Below are positions 1 through 9,383 of a stretch of DNA of 64,000 bases, in pieces; the first letter of the stretch is position 1, and the number at the start of each line of letters is the position of its first letter. Below the pieces are notes generated by a model, which searched no databases, was not told the DNA's origin, and saw nothing but the letters and a program-made list of their open reading frames with translations. This stretch comes from Alistipes onderdonkii (GTDB lineage: Bacteria; Bacteroidota; Bacteroidia; Bacteroidales; Rikenellaceae), in contig NZ_CP102251.1 of assembly GCF_025145285.1 (NCBI RefSeq), forward strand, positions 3,100,001 through 3,164,000, written 5' to 3'. The position numbers and the translations under genes are program-made.

Positions 1-26
1 ACGAGCATCGAATCTTATTTTTCCCG

Positions 27-932
27 TTACAGCAGTTTTGCTTCTAACAACTCTTCGGCTGGTATTTCCACCGTCTGATGCCGGGCTCCGTTCTTCTCGA
101 TGATTTCCAGCAAAAGCACCTTGTCATCAGAGATCGTCAGTTTGGGCAGTGCGAATACCGTCCGCTGACGCTGGTGTCCCCTCACGACTGCCGGATCGTT
201 GCATACGCGCAGGACTTCGAGCGGCGTCTGCTGCTGTGCCGTGCGCTTGGCGAGTTTGCGATCCGCTACGATGAATCGCCGCGCATCCACCTCGAAAGAG
301 ATATTCGTGTCGTTCGAGATACAGGAGTGAATGTATATCACGTCATTGAACACGTAAATCCCCAGCACTTCGACCCCGATGCCGTACTTTTTCGTGCGAA
401 TGCCTTTCACATCCGTGCGGTTCTGCCGGTATATGTCGTTCAACATGCGCTTTACGGTCGCGGGTTTCTCGCGCCCTACCTCGCGCAGCAGCACCCGGCT
501 TTCGGATGCTGGGGCCGTCGGCTGATAATCGCCTGCGGCATCCGGTTTCTTCACACCTTCCGTCTGCTGATCCTGCACTGTAAGATTGACGGTCGAGACA
601 GCCGGATTCTCGGCATAATAGACATCGAAAGTGAAAAATCCGCCGTCTTCGGTGATGACCGTCAGGTTTGTTTCTGCTGCGAAATTCCGCACGGCCGCCT
701 TCACCCGCACGACGTTTTCGGCCCCGTCGGCCTTGCCTGCTATGATGTCCATCGAGCCGATGTCGATATACGTGACGGGCGACGGGAAGAGGATGTGTAC
801 AGTCTTGGTGAATCCCGCTTCGATCTTTCGGGGTTCGATCTGCTGCGGCCCGTCCTGCATGGCCTTCGCCGTAGCGTGTGCTGCCCAGATTGCGGAGACG
901 ATCAGGGGCAGATAAATAAGGTCTCTTTTCAT
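27..932 (-). CDS. traN: Conjugative transposon protein TraN
   Basis: 301 residues, matching the TraN (DUF4138) family of Bacteroidales conjugative elements, an envelope component of the mating apparatus. An N-terminal hydrophobic stretch (about residues 5-25) looks like a signal peptide or anchor. A beta-rich region with a conserved TKTVHILFPSPVTYIDIGS segment follows near residue 42. Termination is TAA. The gene starts 2 bp after the end of traM and is last of the visible minus-strand run; traO is expected just left of the window. The start ATG at 930-932 was chosen because it opens the hydrophobic leader. Function is assigned by family; nothing in the sequence indicates decay. Confidence 0.9.
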   Translation of the reverse strand: MKRDLIYLPLIVSAIWAAHATAKAMQDGPQQIEPRKIEAGFTKTVHILFPSPVTYIDIGSMDIIAGKADGAENVVRVKAAVRNFAAETNLTVITEDGGFFTFDVYYAENPAVSTVNLTVQDQQTEGVKKPDAAGDYQPTAPASESRVLLREVGREKPATVKRMLNDIYRQNRTDVKGIRTKKYGIGVEVLGIYVFNDVIYIHSCISNDTNISFEVDARRFIVADRKLAKRTAQQQTPLEVLRVCNDPAVVRGHQRQRTVFALPKLTISDDKVLLLEIIEKNGARHQTVEIPAEELLEAKLL

Positions 933-933
933 T

Positions 934-2166
934 TTACTGCTGTTTTGAAATCAATAATAGCTGATGGTTGGCTTTGAGGGTTATCTTCACCTCGCGGAGC
1001 TTCCCGGCGACATACTGCGACGAAGCCTGCAATCCTCCGCGCGCCAGCTCGGACAACACCTGCTGCCCGGCCGAACGGGTGACGTTTACACTCGTCCCGG
1101 CAGTCTGTCCTACGGACGCCAGCGCCTCTTTGAGGGCCGTCCGTTCGCGGGAGTTCGGGACGTTCAGCCCCGGCTGGCCGTCGAGGTCGTAAGCTACGGC
1201 TTCGACAGCGAAGATCCGTCCGCCGTATTCGACGGACGACACCGTGACTTGCAGCCGCATCCCGGAGATCGTCGCAAGACCGTATAACGGGGTGTTGCGG
1301 GGGATCACCGTATCGTCGATACGCACGGCTTCCAGCAGCCGCAGCTGTACCGTGCTTCCGGCACGTATGACCTGTGTCTGAGCTACGCAGGCTTTGACGG
1401 TCGGAATATCGGCATGCGCAACGCCACCTGCCGCCGTGAGAAATCCCAAGTTGCGCTCGACAGCGAAATCCGCCCGCGGATCGAGCGTCGAGGCTTCGAC
1501 CTCACCCTCCCGAACGGGCTGCATGACGGACAGACGCGAATCCCTTCGCTGCTTCGTCGGCCCGGCCTCTTCGTCCGCGGCCGTTCCGCCGCCGAGATAC
1601 TTCCGTGCGAGCTTGTACTGCTCCTCGGCCAGCTCCAGCGGATCGGGCTGCTGCCGCTCGGCGTCGAGCTGGGATTGCAGGGCCGCGACCTGCTCTTTCA
1701 GTGCTTCGACCTCGGTATTGCCGCAAGAAGGGGCCGGGGTGTAGAAAGCCGCCATTTCACCCGATATCCTCCGGTAGGCAGCATCCGATTCGTCGATCGC
1801 CGTCGGTGCTGCCGGAACTGTAGCATCCGCCATTTCCCCGGTCACAGGCAAGCGGTCGTCCATAACATCACCCAACGATTGTAGTTTCTCGCGCCGCTGC
1901 TGCTCGTACTGCTCCTGTTCGTAGACCTTGCGTTTGTCCGTTTCCGCCGGCTTTACCGTCGCTTCCGGAATCGTAACATTGTATCCGCCCGCTCCCGCCT
2001 GCTGCGGAGCCGGTTTCGGGGTGAACAGGTACCATAGGAAAATGCCGCACAGCAGTGTCATCACCGTCACGACGCCGGCGAACTTAAGTTGCCGGAGGTG
2101 CTGCGGTGTGAGAAATTGCGACAGTTTTTCAACTGCTCCGTTATCGCTCCTGCGTGTCATCTTCAC
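934..2166 (-). CDS. traM: Conjugative transposon protein TraM
   Basis: 410 residues, TraM family of CTnDOT-type elements, thought to play a VirB10-like role in the envelope-spanning channel. One transmembrane segment lies at about residues 30-50 (GVVTVMTLLCGIFLWYLF). A charged Gln/Arg-rich linker with a short coiled coil follows (around residues 150-180), then a C-terminal globular domain containing the IRAGSTVQLRLLEAVRIDDT region that is typical of the family. The 3' end is 2 bp from traN, and the 5' end overlaps the 3' end of traL by 26 bp, so the genes are co-transcribed. Stop is TAA. Trp in the TM segment is coded TGG. Confidence 0.9.
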   Translation of the reverse strand: MKMTRRSDNGAVEKLSQFLTPQHLRQLKFAGVVTVMTLLCGIFLWYLFTPKPAPQQAGAGGYNVTIPEATVKPAETDKRKVYEQEQYEQQRREKLQSLGDVMDDRLPVTGEMADATVPAAPTAIDESDAAYRRISGEMAAFYTPAPSCGNTEVEALKEQVAALQSQLDAERQQPDPLELAEEQYKLARKYLGGGTAADEEAGPTKQRRDSRLSVMQPVREGEVEASTLDPRADFAVERNLGFLTAAGGVAHADIPTVKACVAQTQVIRAGSTVQLRLLEAVRIDDTVIPRNTPLYGLATISGMRLQVTVSSVEYGGRIFAVEAVAYDLDGQPGLNVPNSRERTALKEALASVGQTAGTSVNVTRSAGQQVLSELARGGLQASSQYVAGKLREVKITLKANHQLLLISKQQ

Positions 2167-2398
2167 TCGTGTTTAGAGGTAACAGGCTCCTTTCCGGCAG
2201 TAGTGGCTGCCGGAGGTGTTCGACGGCGGGAATCGACGTCTCCCGACTCCGCATTCCACCGAACAGAATCATCAGGGCGACCGCCGCATAGACGAGCAGC
2301 AGCACAGTAACCAGCCCGAGCCGCTGGCGCGGCGTAAGACGTTTCATGCGGGCCTTCAGCCACGCTTCGGCCCGCGTCTGTAAATCCTTAGCGCTCAT
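2141..2398 (-). CDS. traL: Conjugative transposon protein TraL
   Basis: 85 residues, corresponding to the small TraL protein (DUF3989) of Bacteroidales transfer operons. A basic N-terminal helix (residues 1-25) is followed by a single membrane span at about residues 27-48 (LGLVTVLLLVYAAVALMILFG), then a short polar tail. The role in the mating channel is not well defined. It overlaps traK by 11 bp upstream and traM by 26 bp downstream, and it sits in its canonical K-L-M position, which supports the call despite the small size. Confidence 0.85.
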   Translation of the reverse strand: MSAKDLQTRAEAWLKARMKRLTPRQRLGLVTVLLLVYAAVALMILFGGMRSRETSIPAVEHLRQPLLPERSLLPLNTSEDDTQER

Positions 2399-3011
2399 AA
2401 CTTCCGAGGTCTTTATTTTCGAGAATGCGCAGGTCTTCGATCAGGAATCCCTGCGGGTTGTTGTCCGAGCGTACGGCATTCCGCAGACGGCATGTCGTGA
2501 CGAGCGTCCGTTCCGTGACATTGCTTTCACGGACGATCTTCTGCCGTGCGAAGGTCTCCACGGCATAAGGATAGCAGTCGAAATCGCATCGGATGCTGTC
2601 CACGACGACATTCTGCGATACGTTCGAGGCGATGATGCGGTTGAAATATCCCTTCTCTGCGAGGCTCTGGTAATAGGCGATGGCGCTTCCGTCCGCAAGG
2701 TACAGCGCCCTGCGGACATTGCCTTCGATGGCCTCGCGGTCGGGAGAGAGGGTGAAGAAGAGCTCGTGGAAGCGCCGCACGTGTTCGCGGGCTTCGACGG
2801 GACGGTTCTGGGCCATATCCTGCGACAGGGCCAATATCAGCGACTTGCCCTGATCCAGTACGTAGATCTTCTGCCGCTGGGCTTCCGCGAAGCGGTAGGA
2901 TGTCCACACTGCCGCCACCGAGATCAGCGTGCAGGCTCCCAGAAAGAGCATGCTGAAGAGCCGCAGGTGGCGAAAGGACGATTCTATATTCTTCAATGTT
3001 TTGAATTCCAT
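2388..3011 (-). CDS. traK: Conjugative transposon protein TraK
   Basis: 207 residues, the usual TraK length. The protein begins with a short cytoplasmic segment (MEFKTLKNIESSFRHLRLFS), one TM segment near residues 20-38, and a periplasmic domain related to VirB8-type assembly factors. The region containing VTERTLVTTCRLRNAVRSDNNPQGF is typical of the family. The stop is TAA. It lies 13 bp downstream of traJ and overlaps traL. No internal stop or frameshift is present. Confidence 0.9.
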   Translation of the reverse strand: MEFKTLKNIESSFRHLRLFSMLFLGACTLISVAAVWTSYRFAEAQRQKIYVLDQGKSLILALSQDMAQNRPVEAREHVRRFHELFFTLSPDREAIEGNVRRALYLADGSAIAYYQSLAEKGYFNRIIASNVSQNVVVDSIRCDFDCYPYAVETFARQKIVRESNVTERTLVTTCRLRNAVRSDNNPQGFLIEDLRILENKDLGSYER

Positions 3012-3024
3012 ATTTTATTACGTT

Positions 3025-4050
3025 TTATCGTTTCTTCAAAGCCCCTTTTATACGGCCTCCGACATTTCCGACCGCCGCTCCGGCGACTCCGGCAGCGCCC
3101 ATCGCCACGGCACGTCCTGCGCCTGCGACTTTATCGCCGTAACTTCCGGCGCCTCCGGCCTGAATGATCCACGACGCAACGGTCGGCACGCAGAAATATC
3201 CGACGATTCCGATAATCATAAAAATGCAATAGACCGTATTGCTTCCGTCGGGTATGAACGTCGGGTCTTGCAGTCGTTCGATGTCCTGCTGGAGCATCAG
3301 AATCTGGATGCGCGAAAGGATCGCACCGAACAGGTCGCTGACGGGCAGCCACAAATAGATGCAGATATAGCGTGCCAGCCAAGACGCCAGCGTATTGTGA
3401 AAGCCGTCGTACACGGAGAAGGCGAAGGCCACGGGCCCCAGTAACGCCAGAACGATCAGGAAAAACGTCCGCACGGTGTCGATGGTCAGCGATGCCGCCT
3501 GGAAGAGCGTTTCCAGAAACGTTCGGAATGCCTCACGGACTTTCTGACCGAATTGATACCCGGCTCGCTCGGCATACATCCCGGCAATCGCCATGAGGTC
3601 TTTAGGCTTCCAGCTCAATTCGTCAAGCCGTTTGTCGAACTCTTCATTACTGATAAGATAGGCTTTCTCCGGATCGCGGAGCATCGCCTGACGCTGCAAT
3701 TCATCCTTCTGTGTCTGGTATTTCTCCAGATCGAACGCCTGTCGATCGACCAAATGCGATGTGGCATTGCTGATGGGTGACAATAGGCCGTTCAAAGGCC
3801 CCAGCACGAGGGTCGGGAAAGCCATGATGCACAGCCCCAGCACAAAAGGCCGCAGCAGCGGGAATACCTCGATCGGCTCCGCGGCGGCGAGGGATTTCCA
3901 GACCCGGTATGCGATGAAAAACAGGGCGCCCAATCCGGCGAGTCCTTTGGCAATGCCCATCATATCGCTGCACAACGGCAACATATCGGCGTACAACGAG
4001 CGGAGAATCTGATGCAGGTTCGTCCACTCTACGGCTAATGGCATCGTCAT
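3025..4050 (-). CDS. traJ: Conjugative transposon protein TraJ
   Basis: 341 residues, TraJ family, a polytopic inner-membrane protein of the transfer apparatus comparable in role to VirB6. Several hydrophobic stretches are visible (around residues 35-50, 75-90, 195-215, 255-300), and the C terminus is Gly/Ala-rich and basic (GRAVAMGAAGVAGAAVG then RIKGALKKR). It begins 3 bp after traI and ends 13 bp before traK. Start could be either of two close Met codons (residue 1 or 3). Terminates in TAA. Confidence 0.9.
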   Translation of the reverse strand: MTMPLAVEWTNLHQILRSLYADMLPLCSDMMGIAKGLAGLGALFFIAYRVWKSLAAAEPIEVFPLLRPFVLGLCIMAFPTLVLGPLNGLLSPISNATSHLVDRQAFDLEKYQTQKDELQRQAMLRDPEKAYLISNEEFDKRLDELSWKPKDLMAIAGMYAERAGYQFGQKVREAFRTFLETLFQAASLTIDTVRTFFLIVLALLGPVAFAFSVYDGFHNTLASWLARYICIYLWLPVSDLFGAILSRIQILMLQQDIERLQDPTFIPDGSNTVYCIFMIIGIVGYFCVPTVASWIIQAGGAGSYGDKVAGAGRAVAMGAAGVAGAAVGNVGGRIKGALKKR

Positions 4051-4053
4051 AGG

Positions 4054-4686
4054 TTACCAATATCTGTCGTTATGGCCGCCGTACAAGGCCCGCACACGCT
4101 CCGAATCCCCGCGCTGACGGCTGCGCAGGAACGACACGGAGATATTCTTGCGCGTATAGTATTCCGTAAGATTGCGGTATTCGAGCATCTCGTAATAGAT
4201 CCTGTCGATAATATCCAGCCGCTCCTTGTCGGTCATCGAAAGCCCCGACGGAGTGATGATCTGCTTCAGGTCGTTCAGCAGGTCGGCACTCGCCGACAGC
4301 AGCTTCGTATAGCCTGCGGCCATTGCCGTGAGTTCCTCGGCCGAATAGTTCGTATCGTCGAGCATCGACCGGAAGTTCGAGATGTATATGTCGGAGATGT
4401 CGCCCACGAGCAGCATCGTCTGCTGCGCGCGACGGGCGCTTTTGACGAGGTTATGCACCGACCGCAGCGCATCGTAATATTTCTTCGACTGCTCGTAAAT
4501 CTTTACCGTCTGCTGAAAACTCTGAAGCAGCGTACTTCCGTTCCGGGACGCTTCGACGACCTGCCTGGTGGAATTCACGATACCCTGCGCCAGATTCGAG
4601 GGGTCGCTCACGACCCACTGCGCCCGAAGCGGATGACCTGCCAGCAGCATCGCTGCCAGCAGGCCGAAGCCTATTCGCCGTCCCAT
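4054..4686 (-). CDS. traI: Conjugative transposon protein TraI
   Basis: 210 residues with the ATG at 4684-4686, which opens a clear signal peptide (MGRRIGFGLLAAMLLAGHPLRAQ). The open frame continues 50 codons further upstream, but that part overlaps the preceding gene and is Arg-rich nonsense. The mature part is helical and matches the DUF4141 (TraI) family, a periplasmic component similar in position to VirB5. It overlaps the 3' end of the DUF3876 gene by 16 bp and precedes traJ by 3 bp. Stop TAA. Confidence 0.85.
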   Translation of the reverse strand: MGRRIGFGLLAAMLLAGHPLRAQWVVSDPSNLAQGIVNSTRQVVEASRNGSTLLQSFQQTVKIYEQSKKYYDALRSVHNLVKSARRAQQTMLLVGDISDIYISNFRSMLDDTNYSAEELTAMAAGYTKLLSASADLLNDLKQIITPSGLSMTDKERLDIIDRIYYEMLEYRNLTEYYTRKNISVSFLRSRQRGDSERVRALYGGHNDRYW

Positions 4687-5090
4687 CGCACCGGAGCCTG
4701 AAGGATTACTTCCGTCCCTATACGCTGCGGCCGGTCGTCGCGGACGAAAAGCCCGAAACATCCGATATGCAGAATATCGTTGGTCGTGTGATGAACGACG
4801 CATCCGCCGGTTTGTCCGTACAAGACATGGAGCCACAGACTGTCATCGCGTTTGAGAATGACCATGTCCCGCACGGGACGTTCGCCGCAGAAAAGCGTCG
4901 CGGCATATCCCGGAGCCGTTTTGCGGATCGTGATCCGCTCTCCGTATTCGTTCTTTCAGCAGCCGCAGATACGGTCATCGGCAACCTCGGATTGCAACTC
5001 CCGGATGGTCTGTTTCAGCGACTCGATCTCTTCCTGCGCCCGGCGCAGCCGTTCGTCTCGCGCGGCGAGTTCTTTTTTGGATATGAACAT
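4671..5090 (-). CDS. TraH-position DUF3876-like protein with an in-frame TGA at codon 45
   Basis: Reading from ATG 5088-5090 gives a short coiled coil (MFISKKELAARDERLRR, then ELQSEVADDRICGC), a TGA at 4956-4958, and in the same frame KNEYGERITIRKTAPGY and a small beta-rich domain ending in TAG at 4671. The downstream part resembles the DUF3876 proteins usually found between traG and traI. Upstream and downstream halves share one frame with no indel, so the TGA is the only defect; TGG would give GCWKNEYGER. Either UGA is read as Trp here or the gene is truncated after 44 codons. Ends 16 bp inside traI; begins 17 bp after traG. Confidence 0.65.
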
Positions 5091-5107
5091 GATTTTCGGA
5101 TTTTAGG

Positions 5108-5541
5108 TTAATGATCTTCATTGCGTTTTTGCTCGGCCAACTGGCGTATGGCCAGCTCGATATTGCCGCCGAGCTTCTCCGTGAGACGTTGCAACTCCAG
5201 TTTTTCAGTCTCTTCGGTGGTATAGCAGAGGTATTCCTCAAGACTCGTTTCGGTAGCATAGACAGCAGAGTGTACGCCTCCGAGTCCGATCCACACCTCT
5301 TTGTAGCGGCGCTTGGGGTCATTGGCCCGATTGATCGACAACACCTGATTGCGTTCCTTATCACTCAATCCCAACAACTCCTGAATCTCGTCGAACTTGT
5401 TAGCATACTTACGCATGTCCAAAAGGATGCGGCAGTCGCAGTTGGCGATGACGCTCTCCTTGAGGACGGGCGACGACAGCAGGTCGTCCAACTCCTGCGT
5501 TACGCACATACACTCGCCGAAATACTTGCGGCAGGTTTTAT
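5108..5541 (-). CDS. traG: traG conjugation ATPase, exon 3 (C-terminal part)
   Basis: This is the last part of the VirB4-like TraG ATPase. It encodes KTCRKYFGECMCVTQELDD onward, including the DCRILLDMRKY and KEVWIGLGG segments typical of TraG C termini, and stops at TAA 5108-5110. Its first two bases complete a Tyr codon with the last base of exon 2 (8032) once intron 1 (5542-8031) is removed, giving ...FIKYLYKTCRKYFGE. That matches the family sequence as I recall it. Without splicing this piece has no native start codon. Full spliced length is 834 residues with the three exons, including one in-frame TGA near the N terminus. Confidence 0.85.
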
Positions 5542-5602
5542 GTAGGCTAAGTACCCGGCGCCTTACCGTATTTCTACGGCAGGTTTCCAAGAACTCGCCC
5601 CC

Positions 5603-5636
5603 GAACCGGACTTACACCTCTCGGCGTATCCGGCTC
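5603..5636 (-). ncRNA. Group II intron 1 ribozyme domain V
   Basis: Read on the minus strand this 34-nt segment starts GAGCCGGAUACGCC and ends AAGUCCGGUUC. It folds into the short catalytic hairpin with the conserved 5' GAGCC and 3' GGUUC ends seen in bacterial group II introns. It lies downstream of the RT gene stop (5657) and upstream of the intron 3' end (5542), as expected. Confidence 0.85.
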
Positions 5637-5656
5637 TCCACTAATTTTTTTTCAGT

Positions 5657-7483
5657 CTAAACTTTTCCCAGATGCCGCAGCCTGTGGCAACTCGGACACA
5701 ACGCAATGGTCTTGCGTTTTCGGGCTGACATGAGCCGTTTCCAACTCTCTTTCCCTTTCAGGTCTTTGAGGTTGCGGACATGGTGCATAATCAGCTTGCC
5801 CGTTGCCCCACACAATTCGCATTTTTCCGCTTTGAGCCTGTCCGTCAAATTGGTTCGGCTCACGTCTGCAATAGAGTACGGTTCGATGTCGCAGCTTCCG
5901 TTGAACGCCGTTGTCCGGCGTTTGAAACTTGTCTTGTAAAAGGTTCGGGACTTGATTACCCCTTTCTGCTCGTACTTTACGGTGAACAGTTTGTTGAGAC
6001 GGTACTTTTTGTTGATTTTTCGTACCGTGCTCCTATATTTGCCCGCAAATGTTTTATACATGCTGTACTCCATGATATATCTGAAGTTGTGCAGTACGAC
6101 GCAGTTGTTGGCGATCAGGTAATAGTTGCAAAATCCCACTGTTTCCCGATTGTATCGGTCGAGGATTTCAAGATCGTCGTTGAATATCAATCCTGAACGG
6201 CATTTGGGTTTCCAAATCTCTTTCCCGTTGCGGAGCTTGATTTCCATAGCTCCGTATTCCAGAAGTTTGTCCCGCAGCGTTGCCATGCTGACATTCAGCC
6301 GGACACGCTTGCCGTAGGTGCGTCGCAGACGTCCTTGCACATCCCGTCGTTGATGATTGTTCCGTGTTACCGTAATCTCATATCCGAGAAATTTCGCCGA
6401 TTTACCCGTATGGGTTATCAGCGTCTTTTCTTCGGACAGTTCGAGGGCGAGGCTTTCGGATAGGAATGATTTAATATCCTCCTTTATCCGCAGTGCATCC
6501 TCTTTGCTGCCGATTACACCCAGAATAAAATCGTCGGCGTAACGGATGTATTTGAGCCTGCGGTAACTTCCGTCCATTTCATCTCCGCTTGGAAATGCTG
6601 CACGTTCCTGTTCGATGGCTTTGAGTCTTGCGACCAAAGCCGCCTTCTCAGTCCCGTCTTTTACCTTTTTCAGTTTCCGCACAGTCCGTTTTCGTTCATT
6701 GGCCAAATCGTTGCTCTCTTTGCCCGGCCTGCGTTTGGTTCCCATGTCGAAATGTCGGATATACTCTTTCACGTACTTGTCTAATTTATCGAGGTATATA
6801 TTCGCCAGAATCGGGCTGACGATACCTCCCTGCGGCATTCCGCTGTAAGTGTTGTGAAACGTCCAATCCTCGACGTATCCCGCTTTCAGGAATTTCCGTA
6901 TCAGACGGATAAAACGGTCATCTGAAATGCGCTCCCGCAGGATTCCGACAAGTACATCATGGTCAATGTTGTCGAAGAACCCTTTGATGTCGCCCTCGAT
7001 AAACCATTTCGCCCCGCTGAACGTCTTTTGAATATGAAGTAATGCAGTGTGACAGCTCCGTTTAGGTCGGAAACCGTGCGAGGTGGTCTCAAAATGTCCC
7101 TCGTAAATGGCTTCCAGAATCATGCGGACTACCTCCTGCACCAGCTTGTCTTCAAAAGCCGGTATTCCCAGAGGGCGCGTTTTCCCGTTTTTCTTCGGGA
7201 TATGCACCCTCCGCGACGGGTGAGGCTGATAACTTTCGTCTTTCAACGAGGCTATCAGCGTTTCGATCCGGGCAAGGCTCATCTCGTCGATACTGCGACC
7301 GTCGGAGCCTTTGGTCGTACTGCCTCCGTTCGATGCGATCTTTTGGTAGGCAACATAGAACAACTCTTCGTTGAACAGAATCCGGTAAAGGCGTTCGAAC
7401 TTGTAGCTCGAATCCTTACTGTGTTCGTTCAGACTGTTTAATACTCCTTCCGGACTTCTCATAATGTCTCTCACATTATCCAT
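5657..7483 (-). CDS. ltrA: Group II intron reverse transcriptase/maturase with HNH domain (intron 1)
   Basis: 608 residues. The RT fingers-palm contain KTRPLGIPAFEDK, GDIKGFFDNIDHD, SGMPQGGIVSP and the catalytic YADD box (about residue 318). A maturase (X) domain follows. The C terminus carries an HNH-type zinc endonuclease signature: CELCGATG, HHV, then CPSCHRLRH (about residues 570-605). It should promote splicing and retrohoming of the surrounding intron. The frame is intact and ends TAG. The long basic linker between the SP and YADD regions (about residues 240-300) is a lineage-specific insertion also seen in other intron RTs. It is unrelated in sequence detail to the second RT at 9384-11066. 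Confidence 0.93.
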   Translation of the reverse strand: MDNVRDIMRSPEGVLNSLNEHSKDSSYKFERLYRILFNEELFYVAYQKIASNGGSTTKGSDGRSIDEMSLARIETLIASLKDESYQPHPSRRVHIPKKNGKTRPLGIPAFEDKLVQEVVRMILEAIYEGHFETTSHGFRPKRSCHTALLHIQKTFSGAKWFIEGDIKGFFDNIDHDVLVGILRERISDDRFIRLIRKFLKAGYVEDWTFHNTYSGMPQGGIVSPILANIYLDKLDKYVKEYIRHFDMGTKRRPGKESNDLANERKRTVRKLKKVKDGTEKAALVARLKAIEQERAAFPSGDEMDGSYRRLKYIRYADDFILGVIGSKEDALRIKEDIKSFLSESLALELSEEKTLITHTGKSAKFLGYEITVTRNNHQRRDVQGRLRRTYGKRVRLNVSMATLRDKLLEYGAMEIKLRNGKEIWKPKCRSGLIFNDDLEILDRYNRETVGFCNYYLIANNCVVLHNFRYIMEYSMYKTFAGKYRSTVRKINKKYRLNKLFTVKYEQKGVIKSRTFYKTSFKRRTTAFNGSCDIEPYSIADVSRTNLTDRLKAEKCELCGATGKLIMHHVRNLKDLKGKESWKRLMSARKRKTIALCPSCHRLRHLGKV

Positions 7484-8031
7484 TAAATTGTATTAAAGAA
7501 AATTAGCTGCCTCCCTTCGCCATGTGCAGGGCGTTACCCTGCCCGGACTACTACGGAGGCTCCGTTACCGTGCCGGATATTCAGAGGTCTGCACCTCATA
7601 GCCTTACGGCGTTCCGGTTTAGGTAATCCCCGTTTACTTACTTAGTAACTGTTGGCATGATGGATTGTCGGATGCGATTTCCGTCCTTTACCATTTATCA
7701 TGGCTGCTCTGCGGCAAGTTCTTGCTTGCGTCCGTACCTATACACCGGAGCAGTACCGCAGTATGACGATTTCAGTTACCTTACGTCATAGCCTTCAAGT
7801 AGAGCAGCTCGGACTGTCGTTCAAACAATTCGGTTTTCATCCTCATATCCATCGTTTCATCTTGCCGTTCAGTGGCAGTCTGGTAACTGACTGACTTACG
7901 ACGTTCCCGACATGCTACACTCCCCGTCCGGTTTCCCTTTCGGATAAGTCGGGTGATGATAGGTTTTTCAAAGAACACTTACCTAATCCCTTGCCAGTGG
8001 GATATTTACTAAGCAGCTTGTACGGGCGCAC

Positions 8032-9289
8032 ACAAATACTTGATAAATCCCGCCATGCCCGCCTTGGCGATAGCTTTCCATGCTTCTTCGAGCAGTAGAA
8101 CTTTGCGAATACCCTTCAGCCGCCGCATTTTTGTAAGGAAGGTCTCCATGATAATCAGTGTAATGACAGGATAAAGGACTTTGTTTTCGCTGATATTATC
8201 CAGTTCGAAGACGATGAATCGCTTATCCAACAAGTCCAACTGCTTGTCGGAGTTCAAGAGGTAGTCGTACTCCCCGCCACGATAGTAAGGTTCGAGAACG
8301 TTCAGAAAATTTTCAATATCGAAATCCTTTTCCCGGACGCGCTTTTTTTCCAACAGACGGCGGTAATCCGTTGCGACGAACTCGTAGAAGGTGTTGAACG
8401 AAGGTGTGACCGCAGTGCCGGTCTTGAGTTGCGAGAGGTATAGGTTCACGGCATTCGACAAGGCCACCTCTTCCGCACGTGTCGGTTCCTCGGATTCGCG
8501 CTTCCACAAAGTCAGCAACAGCGCCTTGAGCGATTCGCGCTTCTCGACGTCGTACACTCCGTCTTCGACAAAGAAGGGGTTGAAGGCAACGGGGGCATCC
8601 TCCTGATAGGTGAAATATATTCCATCCCGACCTTTGGTTTTCTGCCGGATAAGCGAGCACAATCCTTGATAGGAGTTTCCCGTATCGACAATCACGATAT
8701 GTGCGCCCTGTTCATAATATTGCCTGCATATATGATTGAGGATAAAACTTTTGCCTCCCCCTGAAGGCCCGATGACCACACGGTTCCGGTTGCTTATCCA
8801 TCCTTTTTTCATCGGGTAGTCGGAGATGTCGAGGTGAATGGGGATACCGCTCACCCGATCCGCCATCTTAATGCCGAAAGGCGACAAAGATGAGCGATAG
8901 TTCGTCTCTTCGTTAAACAGACACAAGCCCTGTTCGAGAAACGTATAGAAACTTTCTTCGGCGGGAAAATCCCCTTCGTTGCCGGGGATCGCCGCCCAGA
9001 AAAGCGTCGGAACATCCACAGTATTATGACGCGGCGTGCACCCCATAAGCGCCAGCTGCGCCCCTACATCGTTACGGATCTGCTTCAGCTCCTCGCTCCC
9101 TTCGCCCCATGCCATGACATTGAAATGGGCGCGTATCGAGGTCAGAGAGAAGGAGTGCGCCTCATTGAGGTAATCGTCGATCCATTCCTTGTTGATTTGG
9201 TTCGAACGGCTGTACTGCGCGAGCGACTGCATGTTACGGGCCGTACGTTCGAACTGCCTGAGGTTTTCGTCGCTGTTATCCAAAAACAG
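8032..9289 (-). CDS. traG: traG conjugation ATPase, exon 2 (catalytic core)
   Basis: Central and largest part of TraG. It begins with CTG at 9289 (LFLDNSDENLRQFERTARN) directly after intron 2 and ends with TATTTGT at 8032 directly before intron 1. It encodes the Walker A loop (IGPSGGGKSF, about residue 455 of the spliced protein), the family segments VMAWGEGSEELK and YRSSLSPFGIKMADR, and a Walker B-like region (RKVLLLEEAWKAIAKAG). This VirB4-type ATPase powers the type IV secretion channel at the inner membrane. The apparent longer open frame on both sides (to 9487 and to 8009) is intron sequence and should not be counted as protein. Confidence 0.88.
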
Positions 9290-9330
9290 GTCGAGTAGGT
9301 CGGGAGCATTACTGCTCCCTTCCCCTCTAA

Positions 9331-9364
9331 GAACCGTACGTGATACTTTCGCATCATACGGCTC
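9331..9364 (-). ncRNA. Group II intron 2 ribozyme domain V
   Basis: On the minus strand this 34-nt stretch begins GAGCCGUAUGAUGCGAAAG and ends CACGUACGGUUC, a near-textbook bacterial group II domain V. It is 20 nt beyond the RT stop codon (9384-9386) and 41 nt from the intron 3' end. Confidence 0.9.
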
Positions 9365-9383
9365 AAGCAACTCAAAGTTTCTA

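Larger units (their letters stand above)
5542..8031 (-). mobile_element. Group II intron 1 in traG
   Basis: On the minus strand the element starts with GTGCGCCC at 8031 and ends ...GCCTAC at 5542, fitting the group II rules (5' GUGYG, 3' AY). A 34-nt domain V sits 61 nt from the 3' end and a 608-residue intron-encoded reverse transcriptase lies inside. Excision joins TATTTGT to ATAAAACC and restores the traG frame exactly. The roughly 550 nt between 7484 and 8031 is the 5' ribozyme part (domains I to IV); I see no gene in it. Total 2490 nt, inserted in the sense orientation relative to traG, as needed for self-splicing. Confidence 0.88.
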